A stretch of DNA of 58,212 nucleotides from Planctomycetaceae bacterium (GTDB lineage: Bacteria > Planctomycetota > Planctomycetia > Pirellulales > Pirellulaceae): NCBI GenBank assembly GCA_005798335.1, contig SYJV01000435.1, positions 1 through 58,212 of the forward strand, in the 5' to 3' direction. Of the stretch, positions 37,001 through 45,174 are shown in pieces (the stretch's first letter is position 1; each line of letters opens with the position of its first letter). A model generated the notes under the pieces. It worked only from the letters and a program-made list of their open reading frames with translations, searched no databases and had not been told where the DNA came from. The translations under genes and the position numbers were made by a program.

Positions 37001-37725
37001 CCCAAGCGGCCGTCTTCAAAGGCGAAAAGGAGGCCAATCAATGGAGCGAACAGGTCAAGCGATTCGAGCAGTTCGACATGGCCAATGCCAAAAATGCATT
37101 GAACGGATCGGATCAAGCCGATTGGAGCCAGTGGAAGGATCTGCAGAAAATGCTCGACCAGGCGAAGAAGACGTTTAATGACACAAAGAATTATGTAGGT
37201 GCATTGGAGTTGCTAAAAAACTGCAAAATGTATGTGCAACGCATCATCAAGAATCCGCAAGGATTGAAAGCGACCGCGCGTGGCAAACTGCCTGCCATTC
37301 AAAAGCGCTGGGTGACAGCGGTAAACAAATTCAACAAGTCGGTCGATACGGTAGTGAGCACAATCGAACAAACTGCTGCGGAAGACAAGATCGCCACGAC
37401 CATTACGACTCCTGAGACGGCCACCACACAAGAAAAGGCGGTAGTCAAAACTATTGACATGCTCAAGAGTTTGAAAACGCTGTTCGTCGCCAGTGTTTTT
37501 GATGGGCCGATTGCGCAGTTGTCTAGCGACAAAATTGACGTGCGCACACGCCGCGCTGCTCGCGAAAATGCCCTGCGATTCGTTCGTTCTTATGCGGAGA
37601 CATTGCGTCGTGATCCGCTGATGGTGAAACTGATCACACCTCCCCAGCCATTCGGTACCATAGATTTTTACGGCCTGAATGCTGTACTTCGTGACTTGGA
37701 TTTGAACCTACAAAGGTCTGTCTAG
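34030..37725 (+). CDS. Giant helical protein B of the three-gene block, unknown function
   Basis: A 1231-residue protein, AAGGA before the ATG, no signal peptide or membrane segment. Composition is Lys, Glu, Ala, Leu and Gln-rich throughout, with long predicted helices and coiled coils and almost no aromatic residues. Several segments repeat the hairpin pattern seen in protein A, for example FDSMDFQRALTLAKRVLEDS at about 397-416 and FNDTKNYVGALELLKNCKMY near residue 1055-1075. No Walker A, kinase, nuclease or protease motif is visible, so it is not an SMC-type ATPase despite its helical look. It lies 92 bases after protein A and 66 bases before protein C. Functions as scaffold or filament-like component are possible but unproven. 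Confidence 0.85.
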   Translation: MSRTKTPNTAVVEIDRAKQFCIDARKLLKLDKPLISKDSIKSDASNVAKVLKQLESKVPPEIFNKLKSDFVKVASQIKSNAEKNAKEQVLGGDSEALAKLKQQVNSAVAYLELKPEVERECLKARALSLARFAAMDQKFETACQQGANFDFVAGLVSLRDAKTESASVIKQATADQKLVGEQLAAEPHYNNKVTKLNDVKRQLEGHSAAATQLAKIEQALKAGAEKLNAPTGSPIQKKDLASWYLNGYNAIVAVIPSTSDLLKQGQAAINKSNKAVNSDNEIMAARKKIETEIGKLLHPTEPLANEADSQTYSDDEQEILNSLDGTSQKRTAALQSLEDLAKKISTEAQKLGDLRSQAKSQLDKIKVAQDKLLYAPTDEERNALAPLRNDFLIAQSLFDSMDFQRALTLAKRVLEDSETLVSSSSTTPDKLAGIWTTQLNLVKPMAERVGLQSKAQKLAMPLDYFAIVGKMEQDAGKSLNFATAIKQLEQIQSALQKYDARLAIVTDWNKAVDSVAQAHQETLNLIEHVRQKLTELNLPVEGCEQFGQIVDEIDSEWKKKLMVAISLEGLDADQTLASYQTLKDELSDLAASKQGRRLKKLAESGAETKARKAFEQASNDANAALAELVSRDSMAHASLLRKWQGIVATAPDPSGGFEASRLAMVNLKNSEIQPAIQSATQLHSTKLNTARQRYQEAEVKLNNLKKLAKNSLRPKQRSFYEEYFTTLTSELQDLQGLMSSTSNKMLDEAAVACTVFSTRVDKLTNEVNSSKLEIGQKGTEETAREGLGESDVNPTQDPEFDELGLNLLFEGPDPSTQVTPSFRLVVKSVSVILKSLTDKNLTTCKPTLAALLKQDFTNVQSGIQTLDPEPAMEALRRFNARVVQAIRDAEAAAELRTNFKLRQTEAESKFKQLTGYAASGVLGSLGKLVKEAKKQTKAYHDELEGKIAGAVGGITTENGETKATQNIEAVIQEINKALADPTVAQQHEVQAQAAVFKGEKEANQWSEQVKRFEQFDMANAKNALNGSDQADWSQWKDLQKMLDQAKKTFNDTKNYVGALELLKNCKMYVQRIIKNPQGLKATARGKLPAIQKRWVTAVNKFNKSVDTVVSTIEQTAAEDKIATTITTPETATTQEKAVVKTIDMLKSLKTLFVASVFDGPIAQLSSDKIDVRTRRAARENALRFVRSYAETLRRDPLMVKLITPPQPFGTIDFYGLNAVLRDLDLNLQRSV

Positions 37726-37791
37726 AACTAGACTGTCGAACCACTCAAAACATCATCCTCCACAAGCATCTTTCTCATAAAGACCATTTTC

Positions 37792-40700
37792 ATGGAAGTC
37801 GCACAATCCGAATGGCTGAGCGAAGTTAGCGGTTTGGCCATCGCCAAGGCAGCCAGCGACCAACGTCGATCGAAAAAGCAAACGGTCACCGACGAACTGG
37901 CTCGCAAATTAGAACCCATGAAGGAGCAACTCCGCCAAGAACTGACGGTGATTCTCAAAACCGGACTCATCTCGCGCATCAAGACGCTCGACGAGTCAGG
38001 TGGTCAGATGGACGAATTCGACATCATCGATCTGCCAGATGTTAAGAATCTTACGCCCGAAGTACAAAAACAATTGATCGAGGCCATGGCCAAGATCGAT
38101 CTCTGGAAGCGCGAGGCGCTGGCAGAGATGGTTGAGATCGTTAACGAAAAGGGAGAAAAGGAAGTCGTCCCTTTGTTCGACGACGATTCGATCACCGAAG
38201 ACATCTACATGCCGCTCGTTCGCGAGCGCATTCTGCCTGAGTGGATGGTGACCGACAAATTCTCCAAGACCCAGCAGATGATCAATGCTTCGGACAAGCT
38301 CTATCAAGAACGCTTGGAGGAATACACCAAGTCGCTTACCGAAGAGGAACAATCTCTGCTCGATGAGGCGAGCGGCGTGGTTGGCAAACTTGGAAGTCTG
38401 GCACAAAAGGCGGTCGCGATGGTCCCCTTCGCGGAAGCTGATACCGCCAAATCGATCATCGGCCTGGTCACTCTCGGCACCCAAACTACGTTGACTGGTG
38501 CGAAGATGCTGACCACCCGCGATTGGCAAGGACCACTCGACGGCATGCTCGATAACATGAAGAACCTGCTTTCGCAGTCTCTAACACTTGCACTCGGAGG
38601 CGAGACGGGTAATTTGGCCGGCCAGCTTTTTGGTCAAGCGGTTACGGGAATTCGCATTGCCAAATGTCTGACGATGGACCCTCCATCGATCGATGGAGCC
38701 ATCGACGCCATAGCAGGCGGTATCTCCGACGCGTTTGGCGCTGTGAATTCACTGGACAAGAATGCCCTCAGCGCTAACCCCGTAGTGTCGCAAGCCATTT
38801 CGAAGTCCGTAACGCAATTGTTCCGCTCGGCCGCCAGCGCAGTTCGGTTGAAGACGCACGTGGACAACGCTGACTTCGAATCGTTCGTAACCGAACTGAG
38901 CAAGGTCGCCGATCAGACTTTGAAGACGACTCAATCGATCGTCACCGAGGCCCTCAAGGAGAATAAACCCGAAGACGCTCAGAAACTGATCGAATCCAAA
39001 CAGAAGGAACTGACTGAGCAGATTTCCAAAGGCTTACAGATCCTGGAGAAAACCGCCAAGGTCGGCAAAAAAATGGTCGACGCCGCCAAACGCAAGGACA
39101 TTCACGCATTCGCTCAGGACATCGTGGATGGCATCGGTGGTGTCTTGTCGGGTGTAGTCGCCACGTTTGACGCCGACGCAGGTAAGCGGCTGGCCAATGC
39201 ATACACGACCACCACGTCAATCGGCATGGTCGGATACTATCTGTCGCTCGATCCCCCCGATAAATCGAAGGCTCTGAGTATTTTAGGTAAAGGCCTATCG
39301 GAATCGTTCACGATGATGTCACCCTCCGACGAGAATTTGAAACAAGTCGGCTCGCTGTTGAACTCGACCTTTTGTTCGGTGGCGGATGGAGTCGACATCC
39401 AAAAAATGTTGGCCGACGGCGACTACGCCGGAGCGCTGCGAAAGCTGTCGGCAATCAGTAAACGAGTTGTTTCCGAGGTCTTCAAGAGCGCTCAAAAAGA
39501 AGACGCCGAGGAATCCGGCGATGAAACAGGCGACGAAGATTCCGAAACCCTCGACACGGAGCTAGCCGACAAAATCCAGAAAAGCATCGGCAACGTCTCT
39601 GAATCCGTTGCCGGGTGTTTGCAGAAAATGCAAGACGAAGAGGCTCAGGCCGAATTGGAACGCAAAATCAACGAACTTCGCTCGGCGGATGCTCTCAGTT
39701 CAATCGAGTCAAGCCAAGAGTCGATCGAACGATTGCTGATTCAAGGTGATGAATCGGGAACGATGGCTGCGGAAACTCGGTCGATCGAGAATCTGATCAA
39801 GGTAATGGTCCGTGATCGTATGATCATGGAGATGGCATTCAAAGTCGTCTCCGCCGGAGCAGCCGTTGTTGAACAATTCGTCGCACCGATGGCCATTGGA
39901 AGCGCCGCGATTAAACTGGCCGAGAATTTAATCAAGGCCGCTAATCGTGCGATGCACCTTAACACTTGGATCGCCAATCAAAAGGACATGCAACGGGCGG
40001 TTAGCTCGTTTGAGACGTCGGCCCAGAACTTTGTGAAGAACCAAGCCGAACAATTTTCACATTACTCAATTCGGGCCGCACTTGAGTTAGCACGCATGAT
40101 CGGCGAAATCGTTAACTGCAGCGGTCTTGCGACTGCCGCGGGTCAGGCCGTCAGCAAATCGGCCGCTCTGGCCTTGCAAGCTGAGGAGATCAGCTACCAG
40201 TTCTACAAGAAGGCTGATCTAGAAATAGCATGGCGGATGACTCGCAAGGCCTGGGATCATCCCGAAAGTCGCAAACTGCAATTGAAAGCTCGTCAAATGA
40301 ATCCTACGTTGGCCAAATACACGTTGGCTTGGGGAGCGGTGGTCAAGAAGGACGCGTTGTGCCAAGAAGCGATGTCGACTTGCGGTTTGAATGCGTTGAC
40401 GCTTTCACACAAGAACTCGAATGTCGCGAATGTTCAGCGTTATTTAGAGACGTATTTCAACGAAGATAACGTCGTTCTCAAACGCTATGCGCCACCCGAC
40501 TGGATGCCCGCGAGTCTTGAGCTGAATGCCAAGAGTTGGGGGACCGCGAAGTCTCGAGCCGAGAAAATCGCCAAAATTGCAGTAGTTCCCACTGGTGATA
40601 TTGATGAGGCCTTCGCCCAGCTCCCCGAGTTACAACAGGCATTTGAAAACCAAACATTTTTGCTCAAGGAGGATCCCGAGAGCGTTCAAATGCTCTCGAT

Positions 40701-40935
40701 GTTCGAGTCCGCCTATACAGCGCACGTCACCAACCTCGAACATTTAGTGGATGGCCTGAGACGCTATCGATCCAAGTGCGTCGATGCAAAAACCAACGAC
40801 CCCAATGCTGAAATGATATCGATTGTCGACGAATACTCAGAATTGATTCTAGTCGCGATTGGCGAAGCCGAAGCCTCGCACGTCGAGCTTATGGACCTTG
40901 GATTGGTAGATTTGTTTGCGGAGTCCCAAACTTAG
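37792..40935 (+). CDS. Giant helical protein C of the three-gene block, unknown function
   Basis: A 1047-residue protein without signal peptide and with only a weak ribosome site. Residues about 80-190 hold a charged region with IDLWKREALAEMVEIVNEKG, YMPLVRERILPEWMVTDKFS and LYQERLEEYTKSLTEEEQ. Residues 190-600 have amphipathic, glycine/alanine-rich helices (AVAMVPFAEADTAKSIIGLV, GQAVTGIRIAKCLTMDPPSI, GIGGVLSGVVATFDADAGKR). An acidic spacer (EESGDETGDEDSE) follows near 575. At about 690-720 is the most hydrophobic part (VSAGAAVVEQFVAPMAIGSA), perhaps able to contact membrane. The C-terminal third contains NPTLAKYTLAWGAVVKKD and ends acidic. I know no family for it. It closes the block; a REP-like palindrome follows. 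Confidence 0.85.
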   Translation: MEVAQSEWLSEVSGLAIAKAASDQRRSKKQTVTDELARKLEPMKEQLRQELTVILKTGLISRIKTLDESGGQMDEFDIIDLPDVKNLTPEVQKQLIEAMAKIDLWKREALAEMVEIVNEKGEKEVVPLFDDDSITEDIYMPLVRERILPEWMVTDKFSKTQQMINASDKLYQERLEEYTKSLTEEEQSLLDEASGVVGKLGSLAQKAVAMVPFAEADTAKSIIGLVTLGTQTTLTGAKMLTTRDWQGPLDGMLDNMKNLLSQSLTLALGGETGNLAGQLFGQAVTGIRIAKCLTMDPPSIDGAIDAIAGGISDAFGAVNSLDKNALSANPVVSQAISKSVTQLFRSAASAVRLKTHVDNADFESFVTELSKVADQTLKTTQSIVTEALKENKPEDAQKLIESKQKELTEQISKGLQILEKTAKVGKKMVDAAKRKDIHAFAQDIVDGIGGVLSGVVATFDADAGKRLANAYTTTTSIGMVGYYLSLDPPDKSKALSILGKGLSESFTMMSPSDENLKQVGSLLNSTFCSVADGVDIQKMLADGDYAGALRKLSAISKRVVSEVFKSAQKEDAEESGDETGDEDSETLDTELADKIQKSIGNVSESVAGCLQKMQDEEAQAELERKINELRSADALSSIESSQESIERLLIQGDESGTMAAETRSIENLIKVMVRDRMIMEMAFKVVSAGAAVVEQFVAPMAIGSAAIKLAENLIKAANRAMHLNTWIANQKDMQRAVSSFETSAQNFVKNQAEQFSHYSIRAALELARMIGEIVNCSGLATAAGQAVSKSAALALQAEEISYQFYKKADLEIAWRMTRKAWDHPESRKLQLKARQMNPTLAKYTLAWGAVVKKDALCQEAMSTCGLNALTLSHKNSNVANVQRYLETYFNEDNVVLKRYAPPDWMPASLELNAKSWGTAKSRAEKIAKIAVVPTGDIDEAFAQLPELQQAFENQTFLLKEDPESVQMLSMFESAYTAHVTNLEHLVDGLRRYRSKCVDAKTNDPNAEMISIVDEYSELILVAIGEAEASHVELMDLGLVDLFAESQT

Positions 40936-40996
40936 CGCACACAACAGTATACAACTACTGACTAAGGATCGGCGCAGGAATAACTGTCAGCGGATA

Positions 40997-41046
40997 GTCG
41001 CCTTTCGCTCCGCGAAAGGATGTTCTTTCGCGGAGCGAAAGACGAC
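40997..41046. repeat. REP-like double palindrome
   Basis: GTCG, then CTTTCGCTCCGCGAAAG (41002-41018), six bases, CTTTCGCGGAGCGAAAG (41025-41041), then CGAC. The two 17-mers are exact reverse complements, and each is itself a 7-bp hairpin with a 3-base loop (CTTTCGC-TCC-GCGAAAG). Two inverted REP units around a short spacer is the usual arrangement mobilised by RAYT transposases, and such an enzyme is encoded at the left edge of the window. It may also stabilise or end the long transcript of the preceding block. Confidence 0.8.
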
Positions 41047-41168
41047 ACTCTTTTCTGCGCCGATGCTAAGCATGCTTGCACAAGAACACTTTGGGCTCGC
41101 TTATGTGAGTAGGACAAACTCTTCAGGGCTTCTCAGCTTGCCAGTATTTTGCGCAAGCAACTACAGTT

Positions 41169-41684
41169 TCAATCGGTCAAAGTACCCACGTCAAGCCAAT
41201 CGGAAATTGAGGCTCGATCGCATTTCGGTGGCACATGTGAATAGAATCCGGTTCGCAATTTGCATTTAATTTCCAGTGGCCGCAAGTCTTTTCGCGAGAA
41301 TGGCACTGGTGACTTCATCGCGCCGCGCCTGACATAGTAGTCGATCGTACATTGATGAGCGTCGAACAATATGTCAGTGATAAAACCGATCCCAGGTTCA
41401 TTTTTTCCATGCCGGGAGAGTATCTCGACACACTGGTCGATCTCTAGATCGATCGCCGGAAGATTTTTCCACATCGTGGGTCGCACGCGAATCAGTTTTG
41501 AGCCATAGCGCAGATGGTAAAAGGTCCCATCGTAATGGGAACGCAGGAGAATTCGATCACTTGGAATCAGTTCAGCCACCGTCACCGCGTCGTCCGGATG
41601 ATACCAACCGTCGCCCGGCTCGGGCCACATCATATATACGCCGAAATCCGGCATGTCTGGACGATAGACAAACTGCTCGGCCAA
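41169..41684 (-). CDS. Protein of unknown function
   Basis: A 171-residue cytosolic protein starting MAEQFVYRPDMPDFGVYMMW. It is rich in aromatic residues and prolines (MMWPEPGDGWYHPDDAV, SHYDGTFYHLRYGSKLIRVR) and ends in a charged region. A repeated theme of short strands with Trp/Tyr suggests a compact beta fold. I recognise no catalytic motif. The look is that of a conserved planctomycete hypothetical. It lies 55 bases after bioF on the same strand and may be in its transcript. Confidence 0.75.
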   Translation of the reverse strand: MAEQFVYRPDMPDFGVYMMWPEPGDGWYHPDDAVTVAELIPSDRILLRSHYDGTFYHLRYGSKLIRVRPTMWKNLPAIDLEIDQCVEILSRHGKNEPGIGFITDILFDAHQCTIDYYVRRGAMKSPVPFSRKDLRPLEIKCKLRTGFYSHVPPKCDRASISDWLDVGTLTD

Positions 41685-41739
41685 TTACCACACTCCAAAA
41701 CTCGAAACGATCGGCGGTCGGTTGGAAAGTCCCTGGAGC

Positions 41740-43008
41740 TTACCTTTCATTCGTTGCCAATTTGCTCTTGGCAATCTGCGGATGCCGCTGTAGCAAGCCA
41801 TCGCGCGAAGACTCGAGCGCAGTCACAAATCGATCTATGGCTTCTTGGTCATGTTGAGTTGATAAACTGATGCGTAATCGTGACGTTGCTCGCGGCACCG
41901 TGGGAGGCCGAATTGCTGGCACAAGAAATCCTCGCTGCCGCAACCGTTGAGCAATTTCCATCGCCAGTTCTTCGTCCCCAACGATGACAGGAATAATGGG
42001 ACTATCGCCATCGGGGACTTGCCAGCCCAAACCGCTCAACGTGCACCGCAGGGACTGAGCGGTTCTGCGCAGCTCATTGCGTTCGTTAGCCAACAACGTA
42101 ATTTGGCGCACCGACTCGATGGCCGCCGCCGCACAACTCGCGGGTAACGCGGTGCTGTAAACATAGCTGCGACAACGATTCACCACAAAGTTGCACAGCG
42201 CGCTAGAACCGGCCACAAACCCTCCCACTCCGCCGATCGCTTTGCTGAGCGTTCCAAGTTTCACGAGTACTTGGTCTGAAAGCCCGAGTTCCTCAATTAA
42301 ACCAGCGCCTCTGATGCCGTAAACTCCTGTTGCGTGTGCTTCATCGACAGCCAGCCCAGAATCATATTGCTGAGCGATGCTCGCGAGATCCTTCAGCGGA
42401 GCAGCATCGCCATCCATGCTGAATATCGACTCGGAGATTATCAAGACTCGGCGGAATCGTTGTCGCTGGCCGACCAAGAATTTTCGAACGAAGTCCGCGT
42501 CGCCATGAGGATAAACAAAAATCCTCGCGCCGCTCAAGCGACAGCCATCGATCAAACTGGCGTGATTTAATCGGTCGCTTAACACGGCATCGTCGCTCCC
42601 CACTAAACTCGCGACGACACCTAAATTGCAAGCATATCCGCTGGAGAAAACCACAGCAGCTTCGGCTTGTTGAAATTCCGCGAGCGCTCGTTCCAACTCC
42701 TGATGCTTGACCGTATAGCCTGAAACGAGCGGACTGGCACCGGCACCTAATTCCGCTGCAATCAAGATTTCGTGTGCCCGCCTACAAACCTCTCCGTTTC
42801 GGCTTAGACCGAGATAATCATTCGAAGCAAAGTTTACCAAATTTTCGCTGCAATTTCCCAATATTGCATGATGGCGCAGCGATCGGGCAACGCGTGTGCG
42901 CAACAATCCTTGCTCTTGAGCCTCGTCAAGCGATTCCTGCAAGAAATTATCCCAGGTCACCACGTGTGTCCCTTTCGAGTGTGCTCTTCTCGAGAGTCGG
43001 CAGTCCAT
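41740..43008 (-). CDS. bioF: 8-amino-7-oxononanoate synthase (BioF)
   Basis: A 422-residue PLP-dependent alpha-oxoamine synthase. Visible motifs: FASNDYLGLSRN (substrate end), GAGASPLVSGYT, the PLP-stacking histidine region LNHASLIDGC, VDEAHATGVYG with the Asp that holds the pyridine nitrogen, and GTLSKAIGG with Lys256 forming the Schiff base. It condenses pimeloyl-ACP or -CoA with L-alanine in biotin synthesis. The same family includes KBL and ALAS; the GLSRN/TLSKAIGG context favours BioF. The ATG at 43008 gives about 18 extra residues; a GTG near 42960 could be the real start. The other bio genes are not nearby. Confidence 0.88.
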   Translation of the reverse strand: MDCRLSRRAHSKGTHVVTWDNFLQESLDEAQEQGLLRTRVARSLRHHAILGNCSENLVNFASNDYLGLSRNGEVCRRAHEILIAAELGAGASPLVSGYTVKHQELERALAEFQQAEAAVVFSSGYACNLGVVASLVGSDDAVLSDRLNHASLIDGCRLSGARIFVYPHGDADFVRKFLVGQRQRFRRVLIISESIFSMDGDAAPLKDLASIAQQYDSGLAVDEAHATGVYGIRGAGLIEELGLSDQVLVKLGTLSKAIGGVGGFVAGSSALCNFVVNRCRSYVYSTALPASCAAAAIESVRQITLLANERNELRRTAQSLRCTLSGLGWQVPDGDSPIIPVIVGDEELAMEIAQRLRQRGFLVPAIRPPTVPRATSRLRISLSTQHDQEAIDRFVTALESSRDGLLQRHPQIAKSKLATNER

Positions 43009-43018
43009 GCTACAGCTC

Positions 43019-44320
43019 TTACTTGGTCACCGACTTGCGACTGGATTTCCAAGCCTGCATTGCTTCCTTGCGCGGCCTTGGATCCGTTTCGGGGAAGGCC
43101 AGCGATTTCGACTCGATCATAGGAGTCTGGCGAATCGCGTTGGTGGTAACGCGGCGGAAATTAGGAAAAGCAGTAGTCAAATTTTGCTTTTCAAGTGACA
43201 TGCAAACAGCGAGTACGAGATCGGACATCCGAGTAATGCCAATTTTCACTTGGCCAGGTGGCAGAATCGGTTTGAGGCCACCCGGCGGAATCGTTCGGTC
43301 GTAGGCGTCATCCGGCAATTCGCCGATGATGGTGCGAGTTAATTCCGTCGAATCGTCGAGATACTTTTCCACCAATGCGATGTCGCGCACTTCGCCAAAC
43401 AGTTCTACACACTTTAGCGACAATTCAATCACCTCAGGCTGGGATTTGCCGCTAAGAATTGTCCTAGCAGCCTGGATTCCGCCAGGTATGTTGTATCGAG
43501 TTGCCAGTAAGACTATGCTCGGTCCCACGTAGGGCGGCGCATTAGGGATCCAATGCTCGTAGATCTTTCGAACGCACACGTCGTTTCCCGGTTGCATGAG
43601 CACTCGCACTTGGCTGGGCAATTGGGGCATCAGCATATGAGCCTCGGCGGGGACGTCTTCGGGCAATAATGCAACAGCACAAAGCAGCGCGAGCGAGTCT
43701 GCCAAGTCGGGGATTTCGACGTAGTTCTCGAAGGAAAATAGGATTCGCTTGACCAGTTTTTCAGTTTCTGTTTTTACCAGCAGTTTTGTTTGAGTCAGTT
43801 CTTGCGGATCTTTCAGGGTCAATAATCCGTCCAACGCTCGAGCCAAATCTCGCTGTTTCTTCGCCATCGCTAGAAGCAATGGTTTGCCTGATCGAACTGG
43901 GCCAACGAGATGCAGGAAGGCTTGCCATCCAGGCAGGGAGTGAGAATTCGACAGATCGGGGTCGCGCAAGAATTCGTCGGAAAGACGCCGAAAAACACTA
44001 TCTTCGATTTTTGACAGAATTCGAGCCGCTCGTTCACGAACCTCGTTTGAACTGTGTTTCAATGCGGCGTTCAAAGTAGGCACCGCAGGCTCGCCCATTG
44101 TTATTAGCGCCGTAGTTGCCCCTTCTCGCTTCGCGAACGATTGCGCTCCCAGTTCGGAGATTAACCCATCCAGTCGCTGCTGTAGATTGCTGTCAGTATC
44201 GACGCTCTTCGCGTCCTGACATTTTGCCGTCGGCGCTTCAGTACCGGTCATTAGCACTAGCGGTACAAGCAACAGCCCCACTCGTGCTCGACCAATCCAT
44301 GAGTAATTACTGCTCGGCAT
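43019..44320 (-). CDS. Secreted HEAT-repeat protein of unknown function
   Basis: About 433 residues; ATG at 44320 (MPSSNYSWIGRARVG) or the ATG three bases before it, both after GAAGGA. A signal peptide is present (VGLLLVPLVLMTGTEAPTA), perhaps with Cys of AKCQD as the first mature residue. A HEAT-type repeat follows: FAKREGATTALITMGEPAVP and TLNAALKHSSNEVRERAARI. The remaining 320 residues are helical with little motif character (ALALAMAKKQRDLARALDGL-like), and end basic (RPRKEAMQAWKSSRKSVTK). HEAT repeats usually bind proteins. It precedes bioF by 10 bases on the same strand, though a functional link is not obvious. Confidence 0.82.
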   Translation of the reverse strand: MPSSNYSWIGRARVGLLLVPLVLMTGTEAPTAKCQDAKSVDTDSNLQQRLDGLISELGAQSFAKREGATTALITMGEPAVPTLNAALKHSSNEVRERAARILSKIEDSVFRRLSDEFLRDPDLSNSHSLPGWQAFLHLVGPVRSGKPLLLAMAKKQRDLARALDGLLTLKDPQELTQTKLLVKTETEKLVKRILFSFENYVEIPDLADSLALLCAVALLPEDVPAEAHMLMPQLPSQVRVLMQPGNDVCVRKIYEHWIPNAPPYVGPSIVLLATRYNIPGGIQAARTILSGKSQPEVIELSLKCVELFGEVRDIALVEKYLDDSTELTRTIIGELPDDAYDRTIPPGGLKPILPPGQVKIGITRMSDLVLAVCMSLEKQNLTTAFPNFRRVTTNAIRQTPMIESKSLAFPETDPRPRKEAMQAWKSSRKSVTK

Positions 44321-45174
44321 CATTCCTTCACGCTGGCAATTAAGAAGTAGCAACGGTCACTTGCCCGGTTCGAACAGGTGCATTGTAACATCGCGCGATG
44401 CGTTCTTTAAACCCTCTAAGTACAGTCGCGATAAAAGTTCCTGGTCTAGCGGCTGGGCGCAAGCCCTCCTGTCACACAAACCGCGCGCAAAAGTCCTGTA
44501 CGGGACTCTATGAAACGGTCAACCAATCAAACACAAATGCATTGATCCAAGTACCTTTATGGAATTGGAGGACACCGCAAAAAAATTTGCCGGAGCACTC
44601 GATCCCGGAAGAATTAAGGAATCAGCACGTTGCTAAAGATTGACCACAAAGATATTCGGAAAACTTTTTAGAAAACTATTGACATCGTAAATCGCCGCAT
44701 TATCTTTTAATACCCTCTCAGCTAAGCCACCACCTTACCAAGCTTTCGAAACCAACTGGAGTTAGTTGATAACTGGGTGTCATCGGAACATCAGAGCCAT
44801 AAGCCACGGAATGCAACCGGAGGATCAAAAACTCCAAAATTTCCCGATTTGCCGCTTGCATCCGGTCACACTCGACCAGGAATTTTACCAATTTTGCAAT
44901 AGAAACTGCATTTGCTAATGGGCCCATTCAAGCATTGCATATAGAAGCACATTGGCAAGGAATCTATGAAAACGGAGAACAGTGCTTTCCACTTTTATTC
45001 CGCGACATGGCGTTGCCATTGAGGGCTAGTCGTGCCAGCTCAACATCTCCCATTCAACCGTAGCTTTGTAAGCCTTTCCCAATGTACGGTGCAGATTTCA
45101 TCTCGAACAGCCAGCTTCGATTCATTGCATGACGGGCATATTTGGCAAAGTATTTATGGCAGGCTTGTCCCATC
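44321..45174. other. Long AT-rich intergenic region with a possible promoter
   Basis: About 850 bases between the divergent HEAT-protein gene and the glycosyltransferase gene. Small frames (44398-44643 plus, 44718-44927 minus) lack ribosome sites and motifs, and I do not call them. The base composition is clearly more AT-rich than in the flanking genes. A small hairpin AGTCC-6-GGACT sits near 44494-44510. A possible promoter is listed separately. A small RNA or long leader could be hidden here, but nothing in the sequence proves it. Confidence 0.4.
44679..44706 (+). promoter_or_regulatory. Possible sigma-70-type promoter
   Basis: TTGACA (44679-44684), a 16-base spacer and TATCTT (44701-44706). 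The -35 is perfect and the -10 matches at four of six positions. It would fire toward the glycosyltransferase gene, about 470 bases ahead, leaving a long leader. Single-site promoter calls in an AT-rich region are weak. Confidence 0.3.

Noticed and set aside
34030-37725. Giant protein B as an SMC-like chromosome ATPase
   Set aside because: Long helices and charge pattern fit, but no Walker A, ABC signature or hinge is visible.
44398-44643. 81-codon plus-strand frame in the same intergenic region
   Set aside because: Composition and lack of a ribosome site argue against a gene.
44718-44927. 69-codon minus-strand frame in the AT-rich intergenic region
   Set aside because: No ribosome site, no neighbour coupling and no motif; AT-rich intergenic DNA can hold such frames by chance.
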